A stretch of 13,112 bases of DNA from the NCBI GenBank assembly GCA_046313675.1, contig JBKBXU010000111.1, positions 1-13,112 of the forward strand. The letters are read 5' to 3'. The notes under the pieces were generated by a model. It saw nothing but the letters and a program-made list of their open reading frames with translations, was not told the origin of the DNA and made no database searches. The position numbers and the translations under genes are program-made. This document shows, one piece after another, positions 6,510 to 12,988 of the stretch. How positions within the stretch are numbered: the stretch's first letter is position 1; each line of letters starts with the position of its first letter. The DNA comes from JBKBXU01 sp046313675 (GTDB lineage Bacteria > Bacteroidota > Bacteroidia > Cytophagales > Cytophagaceae).

Positions 6510-7229
6510 ATGACAGAGCTAAAATTTTATATCAATAAATTGCACAATATGCAATACAGAGGTGATTGGAAGGAATCTTACAACCACATTTATAAAGAAA
6601 TACATGATTTGATTTACAAGTCATATTCCTTACGGAAAAATCTATACCTGAAAGAACTGGAAGAACATAACCGGCAGATGCAAAAGCTTCCATATATTCA
6701 GAATGACGAGGACAAGCTTAATTTCAGGAAAATCCAGAAACACCTTATCGACTTTCTACACAAAGTCAAAGAAGAAAATAAGAAAATATTTGTTGTCTAC
6801 GGCAAAGACAGTGGCCTGAAGGACAAAGTTTCCTCCTATTTAGGGAGGTTAAAAATGGACTATGAGTACCTTGAAGAAGGTGAAGATGCGGCAGCAGATT
6901 ATATAAGTTTCCACGAAAAAGCCAAGGATTGCGAATACGCCATTGTTTTATTTTCCGCTGACAACCAGGTAAGCTCACAAGAAGAAAGTCCCGCCCTGTA
7001 TAGATGCAGTCAAAAAGTAATTTTCCAACTTGGTTATTTCCTGGCTCGAAACGGCAAAAAACACACCATTATATTAAGTATTCCTGACAAAAACATTGAA
7101 TTGCCTTTTGATTTTGATGGCATAGGCATTAGTGATATAGATGCGCAGGGGCATTGGAAAAAAGAACTTGTGGAGCATATGAGGAAGTCGGGAATTTATG
7201 TGGATGAAGAGTTAATGGTGAAAATCTGA
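6510..7229 (+). CDS. TIR-like (CAP12/PCTIR family) protein with helical N-terminal region
   Basis: The C-terminal part (about residues 90-235) matches the TIR-like predicted nucleotide-binding family (Pfam PF10137, COG4271). It has a first strand and loop IFVVYGKDSG (93-102; family form VFIVHGHD), a later strand YAIVLFSADN, the segment QKVIFQLGYFLARNGK (family form QNVIFELGYF), then a Leu-Pro-Phe-Asp-Phe-Asp-Gly loop and a C-terminal helix with W and E-L. Related domains are NAD-cleaving effectors in CBASS and Pycsar anti-phage systems, where a Glu on the helix before the YAIVLFS-type strand is catalytic. Here the aligned positions appear to be Ile132-Ser133, and the nearest Glu is E136, so catalysis is uncertain. 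Residues 1-88 are charged and helical, with no sensor domain I recognise; there is no signal peptide or membrane helix. It is transcribed divergently from mscS, and no cyclase gene is nearby. It could be an orphan immune effector, a regulatory nucleotide-binding protein or a degenerate relic. The family call is firm; the function is not. Confidence 0.8.
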   Translation: MTELKFYINKLHNMQYRGDWKESYNHIYKEIHDLIYKSYSLRKNLYLKELEEHNRQMQKLPYIQNDEDKLNFRKIQKHLIDFLHKVKEENKKIFVVYGKDSGLKDKVSSYLGRLKMDYEYLEEGEDAAADYISFHEKAKDCEYAIVLFSADNQVSSQEESPALYRCSQKVIFQLGYFLARNGKKHTIILSIPDKNIELPFDFDGIGISDIDAQGHWKKELVEHMRKSGIYVDEELMVKI

Positions 7230-7282
7230 AAAGGGAGTTTCGCAAAAAAAGCCTTTATTCCCTAAACAAAACGTATCCTAAG

Positions 7283-7309
7283 CGGTTTTATAAAATCATT
7301 TTAAAACCG
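7283..7309. promoter_or_regulatory. Inverted repeat just before the TMEM220-like start codon
   Basis: CGGTTTTA (7283-7290) and TAAAACCG (7302-7309) form a perfect 8-bp inverted repeat with an 11-base centre, ending seven bases before the ATG at 7317. No T run follows, so it is a poor terminator for the TIR-like gene. It could be an operator or an RNA hairpin that hides the translation start. Confidence 0.4.
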
Positions 7310-7316
7310 GTATATT

Positions 7317-7727
7317 ATGAAATACGCTTCGCTTTTCCTATGCATCCTATTTTTTGGCTTTGTAGCGGTTCAATACAATGATCCGGATCCATATGTTTGG
7401 ATGCCTATTTATGGCTTTGCTTCTGTTATGTGTTGGTTGAGTTTTAAAGGCAAATACCATACCCCTATCCTACTTACCAGTGCTGTTCTTTACTTTCTTG
7501 GAGGACTTTATCATTTCCCTTCTGACATAATGCAATATATTCAGGCCGAACTATCGCAAAAATCAATGGCAATGAATGTGCTAGGTGTGGAAGAAGCCAG
7601 GGAAGCTTTTGGGCTAATGATTGCCGGCATAGCAATGTTATTCCTTTACGTTTTAGCTCGCAAGAAAAAAATCCAGGAAATTTCCGGCAAAAAAGTGGTG
7701 CGGGTAAATGAGGCTGAAATGATCTAA
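7317..7727 (+). CDS. TMEM220-family small integral membrane protein
   Basis: This 136-aa membrane protein resembles the TMEM220 family (Pfam PF15071), found in bacteria and animals and without an established function. The diagnostic motif is Q19-YNDPDP-P25 right after the first helix, followed by W28 and Y32. A second conserved acidic motif, EEAREAFG (92-99), precedes the last helix. Hydrophobic segments are at about 3-19, 29-43, 50-64 and 97-114, giving four helices, with a basic cytoplasmic-type tail after 114 (ARKKK). The N-terminal helix has no cleavage or lipobox motif. It starts 87 bases after the TIR-like stop and may be cotranscribed with it, although an inverted repeat sits directly before its start codon. 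I see no terminator between this gene and the receiver gene, but the latter has its own strong promoter. Confidence 0.8.
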   Translation: MKYASLFLCILFFGFVAVQYNDPDPYVWMPIYGFASVMCWLSFKGKYHTPILLTSAVLYFLGGLYHFPSDIMQYIQAELSQKSMAMNVLGVEEAREAFGLMIAGIAMLFLYVLARKKKIQEISGKKVVRVNEAEMI

Positions 7728-7811
7728 ATTGCCACAAAAAGGCGTTCAAGCCACATTCTCTTTTCCTGACAGATTGCTAGTATTAACCAAGCCAATTATT
7801 TATAGGTTTTT

Positions 7812-7843
7812 TTTGCCCTTTCTCCACTGTATTGATAACTTTG
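7812..7843 (+). promoter_or_regulatory. Strong Bacteroidota-type promoter of the receiver gene
   Basis: TTTG (7812-7815) and TAACTTTG (7836-7843) match both Bacteroidota promoter elements exactly, separated by 20 bases, followed by C as is common. Transcription would start near 7850, giving a leader of about 45 bases before the GTG at 7895. Confidence 0.8.
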
Positions 7844-7894
7844 CGGTCAACAACATAGTTAATTCATTGAATTAACAAGTAAAACAAGCGTAAA

Positions 7895-8299
7895 GTGAAG
7901 GATTTCAACTGTACTTTATTGGTAGATGATGACGAGGTTTGTAATTACATAACCAAAACCCTTTTGCAAAAAACCATCATAACCAATGGTATTCAGACCG
8001 TATCCAACGGACTGGAAGCCTTGAAGTTTATTGTCAACTATGACCCCGATTTTAATACCTGCCCTGAGTTAATTTTTGTTGACATCAATATGCCAGTCAT
8101 GGACGGCATAGAATTTTTGGACAGTTTCACCAAACTTGAATTTCTTAACAAGAACAAAGTTAAGATTGTAATGCTTGCCAGCACCTATAATGAAGACGAT
8201 ATTGAAAAATGTAAGGCATTAGGTATAAAATTTTTTCTGCACAAGCCTCTCACAGAGGAAAAATTAAACCAACTTGTAGAGGATATTTCGATCGTGTAA
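7895..8299 (+). CDS. Single-domain response regulator (CheY-like receiver)
   Basis: This 134-aa receiver domain has no output domain. It carries the acidic pocket D11-D12-D13, the phosphoacceptor D63 within FVDINMPVMDG, the conserved Ser/Thr at S96-T97 after strand four, and the K117-P118 pair in FLHKP. The start codon is GTG: an in-frame TAA stop lies at 7880-7882 and there is no ATG between it and the first strand, so GTG at 7895 is the only start that includes the whole domain. No Shine-Dalgarno is present. A near-consensus promoter lies upstream. There is no histidine kinase in the window, so its phosphodonor and target are unknown; such lone receivers are common in Bacteroidota and act through protein contacts. 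The PBP1A gene follows after 52 bases, but a functional link is not shown. Confidence 0.9.
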   Translation: MKDFNCTLLVDDDEVCNYITKTLLQKTIITNGIQTVSNGLEALKFIVNYDPDFNTCPELIFVDINMPVMDGIEFLDSFTKLEFLNKNKVKIVMLASTYNEDDIEKCKALGIKFFLHKPLTEEKLNQLVEDISIV

Positions 8300-8317
8300 A
8301 ACGGAACTTTAAATTTC
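8286..8317 (+). promoter_or_regulatory. Possible promoter of the PBP1A gene
   Basis: TTTC (8286-8289) and TAAATTTC (8310-8317), 20 bases apart, each match the Bacteroidota promoter consensus at all but the last base. The -33 part overlaps the end of the receiver gene. The match is weak but correctly spaced, and it lies 34 bases before the ATG at 8352. Confidence 0.3.
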
Positions 8318-8351
8318 AGCGTCAGGTTATCCAACCAATAATTCCACAAAA

Positions 8352-10724
8352 ATGGGGTTTACAGAACTATTGAAAAACAGAATTTGGTTAAAGACGGGAC
8401 TTAAGGTTTCAGGCCTTCTGCTTCTTGCATTGGTACTATTCCTTGGCATTTTTTTTATGACTGTCAGGGCAGGTTTTTTTGGAAAAATCCCAAGCCATTC
8501 GGAATTAAAAGAAATAGACAATTATACAGCCTCGGAAATTTATTCCTCCGATGGTGTACTATTAGGCAAATATTATATTCAGGATCGGTCCAATGTGCGC
8601 TTTGAGGATCTAGCCCCTGCCCTTATACAGGCATTGGTTGCAACGGAAGATGCCAGATTTTACAAGCACTCAGGCATAGACTACAAAAGCATGTTTCGGG
8701 TTTTGGTGAAATCCCTGATGATGCAGGACGAAAGTTCAGGAGGAGGAAGCACCATCAGTCAGCAGTTGGCCAAAAACCTTTTTCCAAGGGAAAATCACCG
8801 CTACCTTTCCATGCCTATCAACAAGATAAGGGAAATGATTATAGCTTCCAGGATGGAGGACATCTATTCTAAAGAAGAAATTGTAACCTTATACCTGAAC
8901 ACGGTACCCTTTGGAGAAAATGCGTACGGCATAGGTTCCGCCAGTAAGCGCTTTTTCAACAAAAAACCTGCAGAACTAAACACAGAAGAAGCCGCCGTGC
9001 TTATAGGGATGCTAAAAGCCACCACCTTGTATAACCCCAAAAGGTATCCTGAACGGTCTAAAGAAAGACGTAACACCGTATTAGGGCAAATGGTTAAATA
9101 CAACTACCTGGAAAAAGACCAAGCCGGCGCCCTTAAAGATCTTCCACTTAGCATAAACTATGTAACCTTTACGCATAACGATGGCCTGGCAACTTATTTC
9201 AGGGAGTTTTTAAGAAAAGAAGTCCAGAAAGAACTAAACGGGTTAAAAAAACCTGACGGATCCTCCTATAATTTATATACCGATGGACTTAAAATCCACA
9301 CATCCATTGATTCCCGTTTGCAGAGATATGCAGAAGAAGCTGTTAATGAACATATGTCTCAGCTCCAAATGGTATTTTTTAAACACTGGGGTAAAAATAC
9401 GCCATGGGGAAAAGACTTTGATGTAATTGCCAAAGCTGTAAAAAGAAGTCCCAGATATCAGCAGTTAAAAGAAGCCGGTAAAACAGATAAAGAAATTCAG
9501 GAAATTTTTAAGTCCCCGGTTCACATGAAGATATTTACCTGGAAGGGTGAAGAGGAGAAAGAAATGTCTCCGCTGGATTCTATCAAATACTATCAACACT
9601 TCCTGCATGCCTCGTTTATGGCCATGGATCCTGCTACAGGCCAGATAAAAGCCTGGGTCGGAGGATTAAACCACCGTCATTTTCAGTACGACCATGTCAA
9701 TCCTAATTCAAAAAGACAGGTAGGTTCCACCTTTAAACCAATAGTTTATGCTGCGGCATTGGAAAAAGGATTAAACCCTTGCGAATACATTGCCAATCGC
9801 AGAATCATGTTCAAGGCCTACGAGGATTGGTCTCCGCGAAATTCAGATGGAAAATATGGAGGATATTATTCCATGGAAGGTGGCCTTAATAAATCAGTCA
9901 ATACCATTACTGCTAACGTGATAGCCCGCACCGGTATCGGTGCTGTAATCGATCTGGCCAAGAATATGGGAATTGAAAGTGAACTAAAGCACGTTCCTTC
10001 CATATCCCTGGGTTCTGCCGACATATCTTTGTTCGAAATGGTTGGCGCCTATGGCACTTTTGCCAATAAGGGTGAATATAATAAACCACAATACCTTTTG
10101 AAGATTACTGACAAACATGAAAACATACTTATTGACTATTCTTCCAGAAACCCTGAAGCGCATCGTGTAATGTCAGAAGACAATGCTGCCATACTGACAC
10201 ACATGCTGAAAGGGGTAGTTAACAAAGGAACAGCCGTTCGGCTCCGGTATCAATATAATCTGACTAATGAAATAGCCGGAAAAACAGGAACCACCCAATC
10301 GCATGCCGACGGTTGGTTTATGGGATATACACCTTCGTTGGTTGCCGGGGTATGGGTTGGAGCAGAAGACCGACGTGTACACTTCAGGACCATTGAACTG
10401 GGACAGGGGGCAAACATGGCACTTCCCATCTGGGGAAAGTTTATTCAGAAAGTTAATAGTGATGATAATTTCAAAGCGATGTCGCGAGCAAAATTTCCGG
10501 AATTAAGTGAAGAGGTTAAGGAAATTATTGATTGCGAATCCTATCTGGAACGCTTACCTGCAGAAGACCGGTGGTGGAATATTTTCCAAACAAAAAATAA
10601 ATCTTCAGAACCTAACAAAAGCCGGACACCGACACGATATCATGCACAGAGCCCAAAACCCAGACAGGAAGAAGAAAAAAAAGGAGCTGGTGATAAAATA
10701 CGAAACTTATTCCGCAAAAAATAA
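8352..10724 (+). CDS. mrcA: Class A penicillin-binding protein 1A: peptidoglycan glycosyltransferase and DD-transpeptidase
   Basis: This bifunctional enzyme polymerises lipid II into glycan strands and crosslinks peptides on the periplasmic face. The 790-aa protein has a short cytoplasmic N-terminus and one membrane helix (about residues 18-38). The GT51 glycosyltransferase follows, with catalytic E99 in EDARFYKHSG and the second motif GGSTISQQLAKN starting at residue 131. The transpeptidase domain has catalytic S459 in GSTFKP (with K462), SVN at 515-517 and KTGTT at 644-648. A linker of about 140 residues between the two domains is rich in charged residues, including an HWGKNTPWG segment that I associate with Bacteroidota PBP1A proteins. 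The C-terminal tail of about 50 residues is basic and low in complexity, ending in a Lys/Arg-rich stretch. All catalytic residues are present. It follows the receiver gene after 52 bases and has no clear terminator. The mrcA symbol is by function; ponA is also used. Confidence 0.95.
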   Translation: MGFTELLKNRIWLKTGLKVSGLLLLALVLFLGIFFMTVRAGFFGKIPSHSELKEIDNYTASEIYSSDGVLLGKYYIQDRSNVRFEDLAPALIQALVATEDARFYKHSGIDYKSMFRVLVKSLMMQDESSGGGSTISQQLAKNLFPRENHRYLSMPINKIREMIIASRMEDIYSKEEIVTLYLNTVPFGENAYGIGSASKRFFNKKPAELNTEEAAVLIGMLKATTLYNPKRYPERSKERRNTVLGQMVKYNYLEKDQAGALKDLPLSINYVTFTHNDGLATYFREFLRKEVQKELNGLKKPDGSSYNLYTDGLKIHTSIDSRLQRYAEEAVNEHMSQLQMVFFKHWGKNTPWGKDFDVIAKAVKRSPRYQQLKEAGKTDKEIQEIFKSPVHMKIFTWKGEEEKEMSPLDSIKYYQHFLHASFMAMDPATGQIKAWVGGLNHRHFQYDHVNPNSKRQVGSTFKPIVYAAALEKGLNPCEYIANRRIMFKAYEDWSPRNSDGKYGGYYSMEGGLNKSVNTITANVIARTGIGAVIDLAKNMGIESELKHVPSISLGSADISLFEMVGAYGTFANKGEYNKPQYLLKITDKHENILIDYSSRNPEAHRVMSEDNAAILTHMLKGVVNKGTAVRLRYQYNLTNEIAGKTGTTQSHADGWFMGYTPSLVAGVWVGAEDRRVHFRTIELGQGANMALPIWGKFIQKVNSDDNFKAMSRAKFPELSEEVKEIIDCESYLERLPAEDRWWNIFQTKNKSSEPNKSRTPTRYHAQSPKPRQEEEKKGAGDKIRNLFRKK

Positions 10725-10814
10725 CTTGTAAATTAAAATAATATTCACAATGCTGTTTTTTTAAAAAAAATTGCATTTAATTCACTTTAAATTTAGCCTT
10801 TTAAAAGAAAATCA

Positions 10815-11513
10815 ATGTTATTAAGAAATTTATTTATCGCAGGAGCATTCTCAGCATTAGTAATGTCCTGCAATTCCGGTTCCTCCTCATTAAAAACAGA
10901 AGTGGACTCACTAAGCTACAGCATCGGCCTTAGCATTGGCAACAGCTTTCAGGAACAATCCATGGACGAAGTCAATGTAGACCTGGTAGCCGCTGCCATC
11001 CGTGATGTAATGAACAAAAAAGACCTTCCCTTCAATGAAGAAGAGGCAGGCCAGATCATTCAGAATTATATGATGGCTAAGCACAAGAAACTAATGGAAG
11101 GTTCTGTCAAAGAAGGTGAAGAATTCTTAGCCAAGAATAAAGAAAGACCCGAAGTAGTGGAGCTTCCAAGCGGGCTTCAGTATGAGATTATCAAAGAAGG
11201 AAACGGCTCTAAGCCAGGCTTTAATGATAAAGTAACTACACATTATCATGGCACTTTACTGGATGGAACTGTTTTTGACAGCAGTGTTGAAAGAGGTGAA
11301 CCTATAACGTTCCCTGTTAATGGTGTTATCAGAGGTTGGACAGAAGCATTGCAATTAATGCCTAAAGGCTCTAAGTGGAAATTATATGTTCCAGCTAATC
11401 TGGCCTACGGTGAAAGAGGAATGGGCAAAATTAAGCCAAATTCTACCTTAATCTTTGAAGTAGAGTTAATTGACATCGAAGCAGGTTCTGCAGACGAAGA
11501 AGATGAAGAGTAG
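10815..11513 (+). CDS. FKBP-type peptidyl-prolyl isomerase lipoprotein
   Basis: This 232-aa prolyl cis-trans isomerase likely helps fold envelope proteins. It has a lipoprotein signal ending in LVMSC, with the lipidated cysteine at C19. A helical N-terminal dimerisation region follows (about residues 26-110), as in FkpA and Mip, which begins with DSLSYSIGLSIG. The FKBP domain runs from about 120 to 222, with the expected active-site residues Y144, F154-D155, F166, V171-I172, W175, Y198 and F214. The protein ends in a strongly acidic tail (ADEEDEE). The start at 10815 gives a normal signal peptide; no Shine-Dalgarno is visible. The spacer before it is A/T-rich, with TAAATTTA at 10788-10795 as a possible -7 element but no good -33. 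A strong terminator follows, so it is probably a single-gene unit. Confidence 0.93.
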   Translation: MLLRNLFIAGAFSALVMSCNSGSSSLKTEVDSLSYSIGLSIGNSFQEQSMDEVNVDLVAAAIRDVMNKKDLPFNEEEAGQIIQNYMMAKHKKLMEGSVKEGEEFLAKNKERPEVVELPSGLQYEIIKEGNGSKPGFNDKVTTHYHGTLLDGTVFDSSVERGEPITFPVNGVIRGWTEALQLMPKGSKWKLYVPANLAYGERGMGKIKPNSTLIFEVELIDIEAGSADEEDEE

Positions 11514-11541
11514 ATAATAAAACCTTTATTAATATAAAAAT

Positions 11542-11567
11542 GGGCTCATTATTGAGTCCTTTTTTTT
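11542..11567 (+). terminator. Rho-independent terminator after the FKBP gene
   Basis: GGGCTCA (11542-11548) pairs with TGAGTCC (11553-11559), with one G-U pair and a 4-base loop, followed by eight T residues. It starts 28 bases after the FKBP stop. Five A residues just upstream could add pairs. Confidence 0.9.
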
Positions 11568-11671
11568 GTTCTATCAGCCCATTAAGCCTTACAAAAAAGT
11601 CCACAGCTCCCTGTAAAAGCCCATCAATTCCACAACTGTAACATGTAATCATTTTCCTATGTTAGATAAGT

Positions 11672-11677
11672 AGGAGG
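11672..11677 (+). promoter_or_regulatory. Strong Shine-Dalgarno site AGGAGG
   Basis: AGGAGG lies five bases before the ATG at 11683 and extends to AGGAGGT. Bacteroidota rarely use such sites, and no other gene in this window has one, so it both fixes this start and marks the gene as unusual. Confidence 0.75.
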
Positions 11678-11682
11678 TAATT

Positions 11683-11895
11683 ATGAAAAAGTGGGCATTG
11701 CATATAGTAACAATATTTATACTTGCCGGTACCGCGTGCAACAGGGATGTGGCACAAACCCAGCATGGCCAGGATTTGCCTGCGGGTAGGGATCCTCAGA
11801 CAGTTGAAGATCATCAGTCAGACCCTACGCCGGGTCTTCCCCAAACCGGTCCTTGGACAGGAACTTTCCCGGAAGGGGCACCCGGTGGATATTAA
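11683..11895 (+). CDS. Small putative lipoprotein, first of a tandem paralogous pair (PGGY C-terminus)
   Basis: This 70-aa protein has a basic N-terminus, a hydrophobic signal segment (about residues 5-17) and a probable lipidation cysteine C19 in AGTACN. The -3 residue is Gly rather than Leu, so the lipobox is atypical. The predicted mature part is 52 residues, hydrophilic and rich in Pro, Gly, Gln and Asp, with PAGRD, a DH pair and a C-terminal APGGY. It aligns without gaps to the neighbour at 11923-12132 over the whole mature length (25 of 52 identical), which shows that the frame is real and that the pair arose by duplication. The mature part has no predicted fold and no extra cysteines. 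The gene begins after the FKBP terminator with a strong Shine-Dalgarno; TATGTTAG at 11658-11665 is a weak -7 candidate. I recognise no family. It could be a short surface or periplasmic lipopeptide. Confidence 0.75.
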   Translation: MKKWALHIVTIFILAGTACNRDVAQTQHGQDLPAGRDPQTVEDHQSDPTPGLPQTGPWTGTFPEGAPGGY

Positions 11896-11922
11896 ATGGA
11901 AAATAAGTAAAAGTAGAAAAAA

Positions 11923-12132
11923 ATGAGCAGGCTGACATTTTGTTTATTTGCACTATTACTGGCATTTACTGCATGCAATCAGGACATCACCAGAACTGAC
12001 CGTGGAGTTGAAGCTCCTGCCGGTAGAGATGCGCAAGACCAACAGGACCACAGAAGAGTTCCTGTGCCGGGTCATCCTGATAATGGAACCAGGGAAACCC
12101 CACAACCTGAACCTGCGCCGGGAGGTTATTAA
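11923..12132 (+). CDS. Small putative lipoprotein, second of the tandem pair (PGGY C-terminus)
   Basis: This 69-aa protein has a hydrophobic signal segment (about residues 4-16) and a probable lipidation cysteine C18 in AFTACN, followed by a 52-residue Pro-rich mature region. Residues shared with its upstream neighbour include CN-x-D, PAGRD, Q, DH, P-x-PG-x-P and the terminal APGGY; the signal peptides have diverged much more. The start is 27 bases after the first gene's stop, with an A-rich leader and no Shine-Dalgarno, so the two are almost certainly cotranscribed yet start translation differently. There is no clear terminator after it in the 149-base spacer. Its function is unknown. The conserved end suggests that the PGGY terminus itself matters, for binding, processing or export. 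Confidence 0.75.
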   Translation: MSRLTFCLFALLLAFTACNQDITRTDRGVEAPAGRDAQDQQDHRRVPVPGHPDNGTRETPQPEPAPGGY

Positions 12133-12217
12133 AAACAAGTTATTTCAAAACTTAAAATACTATTTTCAAGACAATTATACCAAAGCACTAAGCTTGTAAA
12201 TTTAAAGAAACATACTT

Positions 12218-12248
12218 TATGTAAAATTGAATTTTTTAGCTAAACTTG
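12218..12248 (+). promoter_or_regulatory. Possible Bacteroidota-type promoter of the 12282 lipoprotein gene
   Basis: TAAACTTG (12241-12248) is a one-mismatch -7 element, and TATG (12218-12221), 19 bases upstream, is a one-mismatch -33 element. The same TATG and 19-base arrangement is seen before the TIR-like gene. The ATG is 33 bases further on, with the 10-bp palindrome GTTTTAAAAC (12251-12260) in between. Confidence 0.4.
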
Positions 12249-12281
12249 ATGTTTTAAAACCAAAGCTTTACAAACCATCCC

Positions 12282-12875
12282 ATGAACCTTAGGATCCTGC
12301 TACCAATATTCTTTTTTCTTGTTTCAAGTTTAGTTGTTTCCTGCACTTCAGATGACCATTCTGACGAGGTAAACAATGATTCGGCGGTTACCATAATGGA
12401 AGAGCCGGAGATAAGCCCGGAGGTAGAACTTATCTTACGCTCCGACAAAAATGGAGCCTTTCGGGGAATGAGCCTGGGAATGCACAGAGACACAGTACTT
12501 CTCAAAGAGGATTCCATCACTATGCTTAATGAAAGTCCTGAATCTTTGGTATACCAACTAACCTATAGCCCCAATCAGGATGTTGATATTGAATATGCGT
12601 TCAATAATTACTCTAACCTTATAAAAATCCAGGCCGATTTATATCCTCAAAGTGAAGCAGAGCATGCAAGGATATTTAATGAACTGATCAGCTATTTTAA
12701 ATATCGTTATGGAGAGCCGGATTTCGACTCAGAAAACGAACTGCGCTGGAAAAACCGCTTGGGAGAATTTGAGTTGATCCTGAAAGCCCAGGGAAATAAG
12801 AAGGTTAAAGACATACAAATTGAGTTTAATCCAATCATCCATACTCCTTCTGGAATGGCATTGTTAAATAAGTAA
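12282..12875 (+). CDS. Uncharacterised lipoprotein
   Basis: This 197-aa protein has a lipoprotein signal ending in LVVSC, with lipidated C21. An acidic, Asp/Glu-rich linker follows (about residues 22-50), of the kind that often separates the lipid anchor from a folded domain. The folded part begins near G58-AFRGMSLGM and continues with DTV and alternating beta and helix. A YFKYRYGEP segment is followed by a RWKN-containing strand and a last beta strand ending IEFNP. The pattern of an Arg-Gly-x-x-x-Gly-Met loop before a short helix resembles small periplasmic domains whose function is not known to me; I cannot name the family. It is likely anchored in the inner or outer membrane. A possible promoter lies upstream and a terminator follows, so it is probably a single-gene unit. 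Confidence 0.8.
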   Translation: MNLRILLPIFFFLVSSLVVSCTSDDHSDEVNNDSAVTIMEEPEISPEVELILRSDKNGAFRGMSLGMHRDTVLLKEDSITMLNESPESLVYQLTYSPNQDVDIEYAFNNYSNLIKIQADLYPQSEAEHARIFNELISYFKYRYGEPDFDSENELRWKNRLGEFELILKAQGNKKVKDIQIEFNPIIHTPSGMALLNK

Positions 12876-12898
12876 GCCGGTTTCCGTTAAATTACATT

Positions 12899-12933
12899 AA
12901 GCCCCAAAAAAGGTATTATCTTTTTGGGGCTTT
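12899..12933 (+). terminator. Terminator after the 12282 lipoprotein gene
   Basis: A 12-bp stem (12899-12910 with 12921-12932) around a 10-base loop contains a four G-C core and A/T ends, followed by only a short T run. It lies between convergent genes. On the minus strand the downstream sequence is AT-rich without a clean T run, so it may serve both genes weakly. Confidence 0.75.
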
Positions 12934-12964
12934 CCATTTTAATATCAAAATTGCATCGAGTAGT

Positions 12965-12988
12965 AATGACAGAAATTACTCTGTCATT
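12965..12988. other. Hairpin overlapping the stop of the partial minus-strand gene
   Basis: AATGACAGA (12965-12973) and TCTGTCATT (12980-12988) form a perfect 9-bp stem with a 6-base loop. The TGA stop of the minus-strand coding end (12984-12986) lies in one arm. Neither strand has a good T run after it, so it is only a possible weak terminator or RNA-stability element. Confidence 0.4.

Noticed and set aside
5426..7229. Complete CBASS or Pycsar system
   Set aside because: No nucleotide cyclase, ubiquitin-like transfer gene or cyclic-nucleotide sensing domain is visible; only a TIR-like domain is present.
10303..10731. Overlapping plus-strand frames at the end of the PBP1A gene (10303-10506 and 10507-10731)
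   Set aside because: They sit inside the transpeptidase and its tail in another frame and show no independent features.
11723..11926. Alternative frames across the small lipoprotein pair (11723-11926, 11948-12199)
   Set aside because: The in-frame pair has signal segments, matching mature lengths and 25 identities; the alternative frames do not resemble each other.
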